Shown in pieces: positions 1-9,574 of a DNA stretch of 64,000 nucleotides. The translations under genes and the position numbers were made by a program. Under the pieces are notes generated by a model that was not told where the DNA came from, ran no database searches, and saw only the letters and a list, made by a program, of their open reading frames with translations. The stretch is from Acidimicrobiaceae bacterium (GTDB lineage: Bacteria; Actinomycetota; Acidimicrobiia; Acidimicrobiales; Ilumatobacteraceae), in contig CANFGT010000001.1 in assembly GCA_947446815.1 (NCBI GenBank), positions 1-64,000 on the forward strand, written 5' to 3'. The number at the start of each line of letters is the position of its first letter. The first letter of the stretch is position 1.

Positions 1-2
1 GT

Positions 3-908
3 CTCGGTGATGATGGCGTGCGCATTTTGAAAAGTGTTGCTGTCACGAGCGGTATTCGTGATGCAGGTTCCGATGTGCAAGCAGGTGCCACTGTGTTTGA
101 ACCTGGCGTTGTTGTCACGCCAATGGTCGAAGGTGTTCTCAGCAGCATCAACGCACTGAAGGTGGCCGTGTATTGGAAGCCACGTATTGGTGTCATCTCC
201 ACCGGTGATGAATTAGTGGATGACGGCTCTCCGTTGCAGAAGGGTCAGATTCGCGAATCGAATCGCAAGATGTTGTTGCGACTGGTGGAAGAGGCGGGCG
301 CTGAAGCAATCGACCTTGGCATCATTCGCGACAACGAAGAAGATCTTGAGGACACGTTACGTAAGGCAACAAGTCGCGGCATGGTCGATGCGCTCATCTC
401 TAGTGGTGGCGTGAGCATGGGCGACTACGACGTGGTGAAAGCGGTGCTGGGTCGTATCGCAGAGATGCATTGGTTCCAGATTGCAATGAAGCCGGCGAAG
501 CCCTTTGCATTTGGCACGATGCCTGGCGTTGGTGGCAGCTCTGTTCCGATTTTTGGTTTGCCAGGGAACCCTGTGAGTTCGCTGATGAGTTTTGAACTCA
601 TTGCACGCCCGGCGATTCGCACAATGATGGGAGTCGCGCAACCATTCCGACCACGCATCGCAGCGATCGTTGATGAAGACGTGAAGCGCGGAGTGGACGG
701 CAAGACGCACTTCGACCGAGTACATGCGTATTGGAATACCGATGGGCGAGTGCACGTGCGCCGCACCGGCCCTCAGGGCAGTCATCAATTGGCATCCACT
801 GCGGTCGCAAACGCCATCATGGCTGTTCCCGATGGAACAGGTGTGAGCGCCGGCGACGAAGTGACCGTCACTTTCCTGGGCCCAGACGCTGGCCCTGTTG
901 CTGGATAA
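3..908 (+). CDS. moeA: Molybdopterin molybdenumtransferase MoeA / gephyrin-like protein (5' end outside the window)
   Basis: The reading frame is open to the window edge, so the N-terminus is missing. MoeA inserts molybdate into adenylylated molybdopterin, the last step of Mo-cofactor synthesis in the cytoplasm. The visible part holds the central MoCF-binding domain with ISTGDEL, SSGGVSMGDYD and FGLPGNPVSS motifs, followed by the C-terminal beta domain (domain IV). It starts a cluster with moaA and moaC. In corynebacteria a MoeA homologue (Glp) instead binds FtsZ and a membrane partner, GlpR. A GlpR-like gene lies 2.5 kb downstream, so a cell-division role is possible. Family assignment is firm; the division role is inference. 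Confidence 0.93.
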   Translation, partial: LGDDGVRILKSVAVTSGIRDAGSDVQAGATVFEPGVVVTPMVEGVLSSINALKVAVYWKPRIGVISTGDELVDDGSPLQKGQIRESNRKMLLRLVEEAGAEAIDLGIIRDNEEDLEDTLRKATSRGMVDALISSGGVSMGDYDVVKAVLGRIAEMHWFQIAMKPAKPFAFGTMPGVGGSSVPIFGLPGNPVSSLMSFELIARPAIRTMMGVAQPFRPRIAAIVDEDVKRGVDGKTHFDRVHAYWNTDGRVHVRRTGPQGSHQLASTAVANAIMAVPDGTGVSAGDEVTVTFLGPDAGPVAG

Positions 909-950
909 GGCACAAGTAGTCAAAACTTGACGACTGCGTAGGATTGCCAC

Positions 951-1949
951 GTGGACCTCATTGACCAGCACGGACGCACTGTGCGCGACCTGCGTATTTC
1001 GGTCACGGACCGCTGCAACTTCCGTTGCACGTATTGCATGCCCGCAGAGGGAATGACGTGGCTGGACCGGTCCGAAGTCCTCACATTCGAAGAGATTGAG
1101 CGTGTCTCTCGCATCTGTGTCGAACGTTTTGGTATCGATAGTTTGCGACTCACTGGTGGAGAGCCCACTGTGCGCGCGCATTTGCCACGCCTCATCACAC
1201 AACTTGCAGCTCTTCGCTTGGCCGATGGCTCCAAGCCGGATATCGCTCTCACTACGAACGGTGCAACGTTGCGCAACATCGCCGGCGAACTGCGCGATGC
1301 AGGTCTTGACCGCATCAACGTGAGCCTTGACAGTTTGAAGCCTGAACGGTTCCTTGCGATGACGCGCCGCGATGAACTTGCCAATGTTCTCGCGGGTATT
1401 GCTGAAGCGAAAGAAGCGGGCTTTGATCTCATCAAAGTGAATGCCGTTGTTGAACGCGGTGCGAACGATGATGAAGTTCTCGACATGGCTCGCTACGGAC
1501 GTGAAAACGACATCGAAGTGCGCTTCATCGAGTTCATGCCACTCGATGCATCGAATATCTGGGAGCGCAACAAGGTTGTGACCCAAGATGAAATCGTTGC
1601 TGCGATTTCTGCAGAGTTCCCACTGGAAATCATGCCCGCACGTGGCGCTGCTCCTGCAGACCGTTGGCGTTATCTCGATGGCAAGGGAACCGTTGGTGTC
1701 ATCCCAAGTGTCTCGAAGCCTTTCTGTGCCGACTGTGATCGCGTGCGCCTCACGAGTGATGGCCAGTTCCGCACATGTCTTTTTGCTACGGATGAATTCG
1801 ATCTTCGCGCACTGTTGCGCAATGGTGCAACAGATGACGAGATTGCACAACTGATCATCGATGCTGTGGGCACTAAGTGGGCCGGTCACCAGATCAATCA
1901 GGTGAACTTCATTCGTCCGAACCGTTCCATGAGTCAGATTGGTGGTTGA
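951..1949 (+). CDS. moaA: GTP 3',8-cyclase MoaA (radical SAM)
   Basis: MoaA converts GTP to 3',8-cyclo-GTP, the first step of molybdopterin synthesis. The radical-SAM cluster motif CX3CX2C is seen at C22, C26 and C29, followed by the SAM-binding LTGGEP segment. The second, C-terminal [4Fe-4S] cluster is given by CADC and a third Cys 14 residues later in the FRTCLF segment. The protein is 332 aa, normal for the family, and starts with GTG. The C-terminus ends in Gly-Gly (SQIGG), the tail whose peptide activates MoaA. It follows moeA by 42 nt and is 2 nt from the next gene, consistent with an operon. Confidence 0.96.
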   Translation: MDLIDQHGRTVRDLRISVTDRCNFRCTYCMPAEGMTWLDRSEVLTFEEIERVSRICVERFGIDSLRLTGGEPTVRAHLPRLITQLAALRLADGSKPDIALTTNGATLRNIAGELRDAGLDRINVSLDSLKPERFLAMTRRDELANVLAGIAEAKEAGFDLIKVNAVVERGANDDEVLDMARYGRENDIEVRFIEFMPLDASNIWERNKVVTQDEIVAAISAEFPLEIMPARGAAPADRWRYLDGKGTVGVIPSVSKPFCADCDRVRLTSDGQFRTCLFATDEFDLRALLRNGATDDEIAQLIIDAVGTKWAGHQINQVNFIRPNRSMSQIGG

Positions 1950-1951
1950 TC

Positions 1952-2749
1952 ATGTCTGTTGATGTCACGGGTGAACTTGCCAACCTCAATGTTCTCGTCG
2001 AAATCGATGGCCCTGTTGCCACAATGACCTTGAATCGCCCTCACAAGCGCAATGCCATCAAGATGGCCATGTGGGCCAGCATTGACGCGCACGTCACTGC
2101 ACTTGCTGCGAACCCAGAGGTGCGCGTTCTTGTCGTGCGTGGAGCCGGTGATCACTTCTGTGCGGGCGCAGACATCTCTGAGCTCACCAATGGCCCTAGT
2201 GGTGAATACGCCCGTATCAACTGGGCTGCCGAAGAAGCTCTTGCGAACTTCCCTGGACCGACCATTGCAATGATTCGCGGAAACTGCGTGGGCGGCGGCG
2301 TCTCTATCGCTAGCGCATGCGACATTCGGATTTCTGCCGACGATGCCATCTTCGGAATCACGCCGAGCAAGTTGGGCATTGTGTATCCAACGAATGCACT
2401 CGAACGTGCCGTGCGCATCCTTGGCGCTTCCGCTACAAAACACCTCATGTACACAGGGGAGCTCATTGATGCTGAACGTGCATTGCGCATTGGTCTCATC
2501 GATGAACTTCTCACCGTCGATGCACTGGAAACTAGAGTGGATGAACTAGTCGCCACAATCATCGATCGCTCTTCTCTCACTCAAGCTGCAAGCAAGGCGA
2601 TGATCGATGAAGTCATCCGTGACGGCAAAGTAAAGCCCGCCACCACACGCCATTGGGAAGACGAAATGAATAAGAGCGGCGAAGTGCGCGAAGGTGTTGC
2701 TGCCTTCCTTGCCAAGCGCCCTGTTCGCTGGCCGTGGAAGCGCAGTTAG
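1952..2749 (+). CDS. Enoyl-CoA hydratase/isomerase (crotonase) family protein
   Basis: A 265-aa crotonase-fold protein. The ATG at 1952 is chosen because it lies 2 nt after the moaA stop and gives the usual N-terminus; an earlier in-frame start would overlap moaA. The oxyanion-hole motif GADISEL and GNCVGGG are present. At the two positions where hydratases carry catalytic glutamates I see Pro (in TPSKLG) and His (in KHLMYTG), so hydration of enoyl-CoA is doubtful. Another crotonase reaction (isomerase, hydrolase or lyase) on a CoA thioester is possible. It sits between moaA and moaC, presumably by co-transcription rather than pathway logic. Confidence 0.85.
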   Translation: MSVDVTGELANLNVLVEIDGPVATMTLNRPHKRNAIKMAMWASIDAHVTALAANPEVRVLVVRGAGDHFCAGADISELTNGPSGEYARINWAAEEALANFPGPTIAMIRGNCVGGGVSIASACDIRISADDAIFGITPSKLGIVYPTNALERAVRILGASATKHLMYTGELIDAERALRIGLIDELLTVDALETRVDELVATIIDRSSLTQAASKAMIDEVIRDGKVKPATTRHWEDEMNKSGEVREGVAAFLAKRPVRWPWKRS

Positions 2750-2758
2750 GTTATTGCT

Positions 2759-3238
2759 GTGACTGAACCGACCTTTTCCCATCTCGACGACAAGGGCAAC
2801 GCCCACATGGTCGACGTTGGCGATAAGGCAGTCACGCGTCGCCGTGCCGTGGCTCGCGGTTCCATCACCATGGCTCCCGCAACATCAACTGCCATCGTCG
2901 CTGGCACGTTGCCAAAGGGCGATGTTCTCGCCACCGCTCGTATCGCCGGCATCCAAGCCGCCAAGCGCACCTCTGATCTCATTCCGTTATGCCACCCACT
3001 CATGCTCACCAAAGTTGCCGTCGAGTTGACGGTGGGCGAAGGCATCGTGAACATCGAAGCTGTTGTCGAAACGACTGGACAGACCGGTGTCGAGATGGAA
3101 GCGCTCACTGCATGTTCGGTTGCAGCTCTCACCCTCTACGACATGTGTAAGTCGGCCGACAAAGACATGGTCATCGGCGAGATTGCCTTGTGGGAGAAAT
3201 CGGGCGGACGCTCGGGCGAGTACAAAAAGTCCCTCTGA
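2759..3238 (+). CDS. moaC: Cyclic pyranopterin monophosphate synthase MoaC
   Basis: MoaC rearranges 3',8-cyclo-GTP to cyclic pyranopterin monophosphate, directly after MoaA. At 159 aa it has the normal length. Diagnostic segments are [13 protein letters not shown] near the N-terminus, LIPLCHPL and [21 protein letters not shown] with the C-terminal KSADKDM and GGRSG motifs. The start is GTG, 9 nt after the crotonase stop. MoaD, MoaE and MoaB are not in the window. Confidence 0.96.
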   Translation: MTEPTFSHLDDKGNAHMVDVGDKAVTRRRAVARGSITMAPATSTAIVAGTLPKGDVLATARIAGIQAAKRTSDLIPLCHPLMLTKVAVELTVGEGIVNIEAVVETTGQTGVEMEALTACSVAALTLYDMCKSADKDMVIGEIALWEKSGGRSGEYKKSL

Positions 3239-3387
3239 GGCCAATTTCAGGGTTTTGTCAAGGGATGTGAACATTGACCCACCCCGGAGAGTTTCCTTAT
3301 TTTGTAAGGGTTTGAAGGTGGTTTAGGGGCCGCGAGACCCCGTTTTGAGCCCCATAGCGCTGAATCGTTACTAGGCTTTCCCAAGTC
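3239..3387. promoter_or_regulatory. Intergenic region after moaC: weak terminator and candidate promoter
   Basis: A GGGG/CCCC stem (3326-3329 with 3338-3341) followed by GTTTTG could terminate the moa operon. Upstream of it TTGACC and TATTTT, separated by 18 nt, resemble a sigma-70 promoter that could drive the next gene. Both are by-eye calls without other support. Confidence 0.3.
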
Positions 3388-3987
3388 ATGAGCAAGCTCG
3401 TTCTACTCATAGTTGGCGCCATGTGGATGGCAGTCCTCCTTCCTCCTCTTTTGCGCTCCCGTTTCGACGGTGGAGCCGTTTCTTCTGTGTCCGACTTCAG
3501 CCGTCAGCTGCGCACGCTCCAACGCACGCAGTCACCGGTGGGTGCACCGCACGCAATGCGCGCAATGGCTCGTCCGTTAGCTCCGTCGCCACGTGCGCCT
3601 TATTCGCCAGGTCGCCCTCAGCAGCGTCAGGCTCCGATGCGTGCTCCTCAGCGTCCACGTCTCGTTGCATCCGACGGAATGATGGAGCCCACCGAGCAAC
3701 GTCACCGTCGCTCGCACCACACCGCAGAGCTTCCTCGTGCGCACTACGCCGCCGAGACCCAGTTCATGAATCCACGTGAAGTGGTTCGTCGCCGTCGCGT
3801 GAATGTTCTCTACGGCCTCGTTGCCGCAAATGCAGTGACCCTCTTTCTCGGTCTCACCACTGGCAGCACCGCAATGGTGTACATGTTCACGGTGGCATTC
3901 CTTGGCCTTGGCGCTTACTGCTACATCCTGGTGCAGTTGCGCAACCAGGAATACCTGCGTCGTTACTACGGCCAGCGCGCCGCGTAA
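3388..3987 (+). CDS. Membrane protein resembling GlpR, receptor of gephyrin-like Glp
   Basis: A 199-aa protein with an N-terminal transmembrane segment (about residues 4-21), a long Arg/Pro/Ser-rich, low-complexity cytoplasmic stretch (about 45-130), then RRRRVNVLYG and two more hydrophobic helices (about 137-190). This layout matches the uncharacterised membrane protein that follows moeA clusters in actinobacteria and, as I recall it, GlpR of Corynebacterium, which anchors the MoeA-like Glp at the septum. The link rests on architecture and neighbourhood, not on a sequence search. No enzyme motif is seen. Confidence 0.6.
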   Translation: MSKLVLLIVGAMWMAVLLPPLLRSRFDGGAVSSVSDFSRQLRTLQRTQSPVGAPHAMRAMARPLAPSPRAPYSPGRPQQRQAPMRAPQRPRLVASDGMMEPTEQRHRRSHHTAELPRAHYAAETQFMNPREVVRRRRVNVLYGLVAANAVTLFLGLTTGSTAMVYMFTVAFLGLGAYCYILVQLRNQEYLRRYYGQRAA

Positions 3988-4095
3988 TACGGCATCTTCC
4001 TCCTTTCGTCTGAGGGCAGCGCTCTACTTCGGAATGTGACGGATGGCAACCCCTCTCGTATGCTTTGGTACTCCCATCACCGAAGAGGAACTCCC

Positions 4096-5808
4096 ATGCC
4101 ACTGTCCTGGATCGAAGCACAAGACAAAATTCTGAGCCCTGGTTCTGGAACTCCATTCGAATTGGAACCAGCCAACGTTCTTGGTGTTGAAATGGAAGTG
4201 TTCAAGCACGCTCCAAAGAACTTGGCACTGATCTTGCAGGGCGCACGTGCCCATGGCGACAAGACATTCCTTCTCTATGAAGGCGAGCGCTACACATTTG
4301 GCCGCGTCATGGATGAGGTTGATGGACTCGCGCACTTATTGGTGAACAAGTACGGCGTGAAGAAGGGTGACCGCGTTGCAGTTGCCATGCGTAACTTCCC
4401 CGAGTGGATCATCGCGTTCGCAGCAATTATTTCTGTTGGCGCAGTCAACGTCTCGTTCAATGCATGGTGGACAGAAGACGAAATGGATTTCGCACTCAAG
4501 GACTGCGGTGCAAAAGTTCTCGTCGCCGACCAACAGCGCATTGACACTGCACATCATTCATGTCGTGCACTCGGCATCAAGATGCTCATCGTTCGTCCTG
4601 AGACCGAAGTCGGTCCGGATATTGATGACTGGGCAAATGAAGTCAAGAGCGGTCTCGGACCACTTGTAGCCGACATTGATCCTGATGACGACTGCACCAT
4701 TCTTTACACCTCGGGTACGACTGGTCGCCCCAAGGGTGCTGTAAGCACCCACCGTGCCGTGGTGAGTTCTCTGATGGCATTTGCCGCGCGCAACGGCGTG
4801 TTGGCGCTTGCGTCTGATCCAGAACCTGTCGACCCCAACGATCCGGTGTTCGACACATCGTTCATTCTCATCGTGCCTCTCTTCCACGTGACGGGTTGCG
4901 TGCCTGTGATGCTGAGCTGCTTTATGGCCGGCCTCAAGCTCGTCATCATGTACAAGTGGGACGCTGGTAAGGCATTGCCCATCATCCAGGACGAGCGCAT
5001 CACGAACTTCGTTGGTGTGCCAACACAGAGCTGGGACTTGGTGAACCATCCTGACTTCGAGAAGTACGACACCACATCGTTGAAGGCAGTGGGCGGCGGC
5101 GGTGCACCAGCACCAGCAGCACTTGTTGACAAGGTTGCAAAGAGCATCAAGAAAGGTGGCCCACAGTTGGGCTACGGCATGACAGAGACCAACGCATTTG
5201 GTCCTGGCAACTTGGGCAAGTTCTACCTTGAGCGTCCTACCTCAACAGGTCGCGCCATTCGCCCCATGGGCGTGCAGGTGTGGGACCCAGCAACCAAAGA
5301 AGTTCTTGGCGTGGGCGAGTACGGCGAAATCATGATGTCGGGCCCGATGCTCATTCGTGGTTACTGGAATCGTCCAGATGCAACTGCAGAATCAATCGAA
5401 AATGGTTGGCTGCATACCGGCGACGGTGGCTACATCGACGAAGAAGGCTTCTTGTTCATCAAGGACCGCATCAAGGACATGATCCTTCGTGGTGGAGAGA
5501 ACGTGTTCTGCTCCGAGGTCGAAGGTTCGATCTACGAGCATCCGGCAGTACATGAAGCTGCAGTCTTTGGTGTTCCTCACGAGCGTCTTGGTGAAGAGGT
5601 CGCTGTTGCCATCAAGGTGCGCGATGGTGCATCACTCACCGCTGAAGATCTGTGGAAGTTCCTCGACGGCAAGATTTCGTCGTTCAAGGTTCCGAACCAC
5701 GTGGTCGTCATGAATGAAGATTTGCCACGTAACGCTGCAGGAAAGTTCTTGAAGACGGCACTTCGCGATCAAGTCGCAAGTGGCGCACTCACACCAACTT
5801 CCCGCTAG
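4096..5808 (+). CDS. Long-chain fatty-acid--CoA ligase family protein (AMP-binding)
   Basis: A 570-aa ANL-superfamily enzyme that activates a carboxylic acid as acyl-AMP and then acyl-CoA. The ATG at 4096 is preferred over an upstream in-frame start because a GAGGAA ribosome site lies 7 nt before it. The P-loop YTSGTTGRPKGA, the GYGMTE motif, TGDGGYIDEEG, the hinge DRIKDMIL and the C-terminal lysine motif NAAGKFLK are all present. The substrate is not readable from sequence. The gene stands alone; a convergent MFS gene overlaps its last 4 nt. Confidence 0.92.
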   Translation: MPLSWIEAQDKILSPGSGTPFELEPANVLGVEMEVFKHAPKNLALILQGARAHGDKTFLLYEGERYTFGRVMDEVDGLAHLLVNKYGVKKGDRVAVAMRNFPEWIIAFAAIISVGAVNVSFNAWWTEDEMDFALKDCGAKVLVADQQRIDTAHHSCRALGIKMLIVRPETEVGPDIDDWANEVKSGLGPLVADIDPDDDCTILYTSGTTGRPKGAVSTHRAVVSSLMAFAARNGVLALASDPEPVDPNDPVFDTSFILIVPLFHVTGCVPVMLSCFMAGLKLVIMYKWDAGKALPIIQDERITNFVGVPTQSWDLVNHPDFEKYDTTSLKAVGGGGAPAPAALVDKVAKSIKKGGPQLGYGMTETNAFGPGNLGKFYLERPTSTGRAIRPMGVQVWDPATKEVLGVGEYGEIMMSGPMLIRGYWNRPDATAESIENGWLHTGDGGYIDEEGFLFIKDRIKDMILRGGENVFCSEVEGSIYEHPAVHEAAVFGVPHERLGEEVAVAIKVRDGASLTAEDLWKFLDGKISSFKVPNHVVVMNEDLPRNAAGKFLKTALRDQVASGALTPTSR

Positions 5809-7028
5809 TTGTTGCGCTCCTCCGGGGGGCGAACATCTTTAAACATACGAAGCAATAGCAAGTCATACGTGATCTTGCAGATTGCGCAGATGATCAGAGG
5901 CCAGCCGAATGTGGAGTGGTCGAGCATCCATCCTGCTGCAATCGGCGGCAATGCCGATGCAAGGCTTCGTGGAACATTCGTAATGCTGGCTGCAGCTGCA
6001 CGCTCGGCGGGCGCGACGACTGCCATCACGTAACTTGTGCGCACGGGTACGTCCATCTGGCTGAGCAGTCCGCGCAGAATGAATAGCGACATCGCAACCC
6101 ATACGTTTGGCGCGAGAGCAACGAGAATCAGCAACACGCTGGCAGGAATGTGCGTAAACACCATCGTGCGTACAAGGCCGATGCGTTCTGCGATCTTCAC
6201 TGCGGCAAGTGATGAAAATGCCGCAACGGTGCCGGCAGCAAAGAACACAGTGCCGAGCGTTTCCATCGAGAGTCCGAACTTATGGAAGACCCACAATGCG
6301 AAGATGGCTTGAGTTGCAAAGCCTCCTCCCATTGAATCCAAACTGAATAATGCAGAGAGTTTGAACACGATGCTGCGCGATGCAGGGCTGAGCGCCGAGT
6401 CTGATTTTGAAGCGCGAATACGTGACTTTGCAGATAGTCGTGAGTATGCGAATAACAGAATGAACCCCGCGAGACCATAGATAACGAAGGCTGCTTGGCG
6501 CCCCGACTGTTCTGCGTGATGGAAGTGACGTGCGATGAGAACGGGAAGACCTGCGCAGAGCGCACCAAGTGAACCCACCAAACTTGCGGTCAGTGCATAA
6601 CGGGCAAACAGACTGGTGCGTTCCGTCGCGTTGACATTGTCGGCCAACAGTGATTGCTCTAAGGGTAAGAACGGGCTGACATCGCCGGCGCTCGGATTCA
6701 TGGTGGTGATGATGCCGATAATGACGAGCAATAAGAATGACTTTGAGAGCCCGAAGGCGACTCCCGTGGTGATCATGATCCATGATGCAATGGAGAGCAG
6801 ACGTGCCGGGTCGAAGCGATGCGCAACATATCCGGTGATGAGCGTGAGGACTGCTGAACCCAATAACGATGCAGCGACAACGGTGCCGATCTTGACGCCG
6901 CTAAACCCGAGATGTTCTAAGTACGCAGGGAGAACAACGAATGCAATGCCATCAACAAACGCACGGATGGCACGCGTGAAGACGAGGATGCGCGCATCAC
7001 GGGTTGCAGTTGTCGGAAGAAGTGCGAT
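5805..7028 (-). CDS. Major facilitator superfamily transporter, start codon unclear
   Basis: Twelve-helix MFS carrier of unknown substrate. The first standard start in frame is TTG at 6863, but the frame upstream encodes a typical MFS beginning (FTRAIRAFVDGIAFVVLPAY, then YLEHLGFSG), so helix 1 lies before it. Between that segment and the in-frame stop at about 7052 I find no ATG, GTG or TTG. The coordinate given uses an ATC at 7028 next to the end of the preceding aminopeptidase gene as a placeholder. A rare start codon, coupling to the upstream gene or a base substitution are all possible. Confidence 0.75.
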   Translation of the reverse strand: MALLPTTATRDARILVFTRAIRAFVDGIAFVVLPAYLEHLGFSGVKIGTVVAASLLGSAVLTLITGYVAHRFDPARLLSIASWIMITTGVAFGLSKSFLLLVIIGIITTMNPSAGDVSPFLPLEQSLLADNVNATERTSLFARYALTASLVGSLGALCAGLPVLIARHFHHAEQSGRQAAFVIYGLAGFILLFAYSRLSAKSRIRASKSDSALSPASRSIVFKLSALFSLDSMGGGFATQAIFALWVFHKFGLSMETLGTVFFAAGTVAAFSSLAAVKIAERIGLVRTMVFTHIPASVLLILVALAPNVWVAMSLFILRGLLSQMDVPVRTSYVMAVVAPAERAAAASITNVPRSLASALPPIAAGWMLDHSTFGWPLIICAICKITYDLLLLRMFKDVRPPEERNN

Positions 7029-7029
7029 A

Positions 7030-9558
7030 TTACGACTGTAATGCTGACTTCAGCGCTGAGGACTCACGGGAGCGCAAAGCCACGTTGACTCGCTGGCGTT
7101 CGAGAACTTGTTCCAACGTCTTCACCGCCTGTGGGATCGGATGCTCGGTGAAGAATGCACCAATTTGGGTTTCGTGTGCAGGTGTATTGAGCGTTGTCAC
7201 GGAACTCACCATGCGAACAATGGTGTTGCCGGGGAATTTCTCGTTTGCATACGACCAGTTTTTCTGTGCAGCCGCCCAGGCGATGTCACCGTGGTACTTG
7301 TTCGCAATGGCACGTGTGATGAGGAAGGGAGCATCCTGGCTCTTCACATCATCAGAGAATGCAAGTGCACAGGTGCGGTTCATCAGTTCTGCATCATCAA
7401 ACTCGGCTAGTGCGTACAACATCCGAATGCGATCTTGTGGAGTGCTGGGCTCTCGGAAACGACCTAAGAACCATTCGTAATCCTGCGCATCACCTGTTGC
7501 TGCGACAACGTTGGTCGCTGCTGCAACAAGTTCTGGTTCTGTCGTTGCATTGTTGAAGAGAATTTCACGTGCTCGGGTCTGGGAAGATTCGTCCGCACCC
7601 AAAACAGCAAGGGTGGACAGCAAGAGCCCACGCAGCTTTGCAGTGAGTTCGGGCTCGCCCGCCACAGGCTCCGCACCCAATCGTGCGTACGCAGGTGAAA
7701 CAAGATTGCGAATGAAAGCGCTGTACGGCGCCATCTCGTCACGGTTCAACATACGACCAAGTCCGACGAGGCCCTTGTTGAGGGCTTGCCAGACAGCGAG
7801 GTCTGTTTCGTCGGTGAAGTTCTGAGCGAACGCCATGAACCGATCTGCACTGACTGCGCCAGCAACGACTGCGTTCCACGCATCATCCACCAAGTTGTAT
7901 CGCTCGAGTGTGGTGAGGCTCCGAAGAGTGTCGCCCGAGATGCGTGTCATGAGATCAGCGGAGTATTCAACGCGGAAGTAACCAGAACCGCCTGCATTGA
8001 CAACAACAACAACATCGGCGGGATTCTTCATTGCAATGCGAATGTCATCACCTTCGAGAAGAATCTTTTGTGTTGTATTACCGACACGCACATGCACGGG
8101 AATAATCCACATTGTTGTGTCGGGCTGATTGTCAAAGGTGAATTGACGCTGCGACAACACAAGATCAGAACCATCAATCCGCACAGATACCAGTGGATAG
8201 CCGGCTTGCCAGATCCATGAATCCATCAATTGTCGTACGGGAACCATCTCGCCGCCATCGGTGGATACGACATATTCAATCGCATCCCACAGATCATTCG
8301 TTTCGGTGTTTCCGAATGAATGCTTGGTGAGATAGTGGCTCACGCCAGCACGGAAACGATCAGGGCCGAGATACTGCTCCAACATGCGCAACAGTGCGCC
8401 GCCCTTTTGATACGTGAGCACGTCGAACATGCCATCTGCATCAGCAGGGGATTCGACTGGGAATTCAACAGTGCGTGTGGAGTGCAGCGAGTCGACGTCA
8501 AATGCAGCACTTCGATCCAAGCCAAACGAAGTCCACATCGACCATTGCGGTGCGAAGGCATCGGTAGCTGCAACTTCCATAAACGTTGCGAATGCTTCGT
8601 TGAGCCAGATGCCATTCCACCAACGCATGGTGACCAGATCGCCGAACCACATATGTGCAAGTTCATGTGCAACCACTGCAGCAACAAGTTCTTGTTCCAC
8701 TTGTGTGGATGTAGCGGGGTCAACCAGCAGTAACACTTCACGGAACGTGATGCAGCCAAGGTTTTCCATTGCGCCAGCGGCGAAGTCGGGGAGTGCGAGC
8801 AGGTCACACTTATCTCCGGGGTAGGGAATTCCGTAGTAGTTCTGGAACCACTCAAGAGCGAATGCACCAATCTTCAAACCGAACTCTGTGAGATGGCTTT
8901 TGCCAGGTACGTGAATGAGTCGTAATGCGATATCGCCCACCATCACGGTGTCTGTGGCTTCTAATGGCCCAACAACAAATGCCACCAAATAGGTGGACAT
9001 GATCATTGTGTCGGCGAACCATGCACGGGTAGTGCCATTGCCAAGTTCTTCACGACGAATCTCACGACTGTTTGATACAGCCATGAGATCATCGGCGAAT
9101 GTGAGGTCGATGGCAAAGACAGCTTTGAAGTCAGGTTCATCGAAGCAAGGAAATGCACGACGGCAGTCAGTGGATTGCATTTGCGTCGTGGCAATCGTGC
9201 GGGTCTTGCCTGAATCATCAACGAAGGTGGAGCGATAGAAACCACGCAACTTGTCATTGAGGATGCCGGTGAAAGAAATCTCGATAGTGATGGGGCCAGA
9301 AGCAATGGCGGCATCGATGACAAGACGTTCAAGCTCTTCGTTCAACGAATACGCGGCTGCTGTTCCGTTCACTGTGACGGAATGAATTTGCAGCTCAATC
9401 GCATTGAGCACAATTTCGCTGGCGGCTTCGACGGCATCTGCCGTGATGGAGACCGACCCAGTGAACGATGCGTTCTCGAGGTCGGGCACTAGCGAGACCT
9501 GGTATCGCGTCGGAAGAACGGCACGGGGCAAGCGATAAGGACTATTGAGGTGACTCAC
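7030..9558 (-). CDS. pepN: Aminopeptidase N, M1 family zinc metallopeptidase
   Basis: An 842-aa cytoplasmic exopeptidase that removes N-terminal residues from peptides. The substrate-binding GAMEN motif is at residues 262-266, the zinc site HExxH at H298-E299-H302 and the third ligand glutamate in NEAF (E321). The C-terminal half is the helical ERAP1-like domain. Length agrees with actinobacterial PepN. The start is GTG. The stop is immediately followed by the MFS frame. Confidence 0.96.
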   Translation of the reverse strand: MSHLNSPYRLPRAVLPTRYQVSLVPDLENASFTGSVSITADAVEAASEIVLNAIELQIHSVTVNGTAAAYSLNEELERLVIDAAIASGPITIEISFTGILNDKLRGFYRSTFVDDSGKTRTIATTQMQSTDCRRAFPCFDEPDFKAVFAIDLTFADDLMAVSNSREIRREELGNGTTRAWFADTMIMSTYLVAFVVGPLEATDTVMVGDIALRLIHVPGKSHLTEFGLKIGAFALEWFQNYYGIPYPGDKCDLLALPDFAAGAMENLGCITFREVLLLVDPATSTQVEQELVAAVVAHELAHMWFGDLVTMRWWNGIWLNEAFATFMEVAATDAFAPQWSMWTSFGLDRSAAFDVDSLHSTRTVEFPVESPADADGMFDVLTYQKGGALLRMLEQYLGPDRFRAGVSHYLTKHSFGNTETNDLWDAIEYVVSTDGGEMVPVRQLMDSWIWQAGYPLVSVRIDGSDLVLSQRQFTFDNQPDTTMWIIPVHVRVGNTTQKILLEGDDIRIAMKNPADVVVVVNAGGSGYFRVEYSADLMTRISGDTLRSLTTLERYNLVDDAWNAVVAGAVSADRFMAFAQNFTDETDLAVWQALNKGLVGLGRMLNRDEMAPYSAFIRNLVSPAYARLGAEPVAGEPELTAKLRGLLLSTLAVLGADESSQTRAREILFNNATTEPELVAAATNVVAATGDAQDYEWFLGRFREPSTPQDRIRMLYALAEFDDAELMNRTCALAFSDDVKSQDAPFLITRAIANKYHGDIAWAAAQKNWSYANEKFPGNTIVRMVSSVTTLNTPAHETQIGAFFTEHPIPQAVKTLEQVLERQRVNVALRSRESSALKSALQS

Positions 9559-9574
9559 GCAATAAAGGCTAACG

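Noticed and set aside
357-1889. Long minus-strand frame (510 codons) opposite moeA/moaA
   Set aside because: Antisense shadow of strongly supported moaA; composition Cys/His-rich and without any domain.
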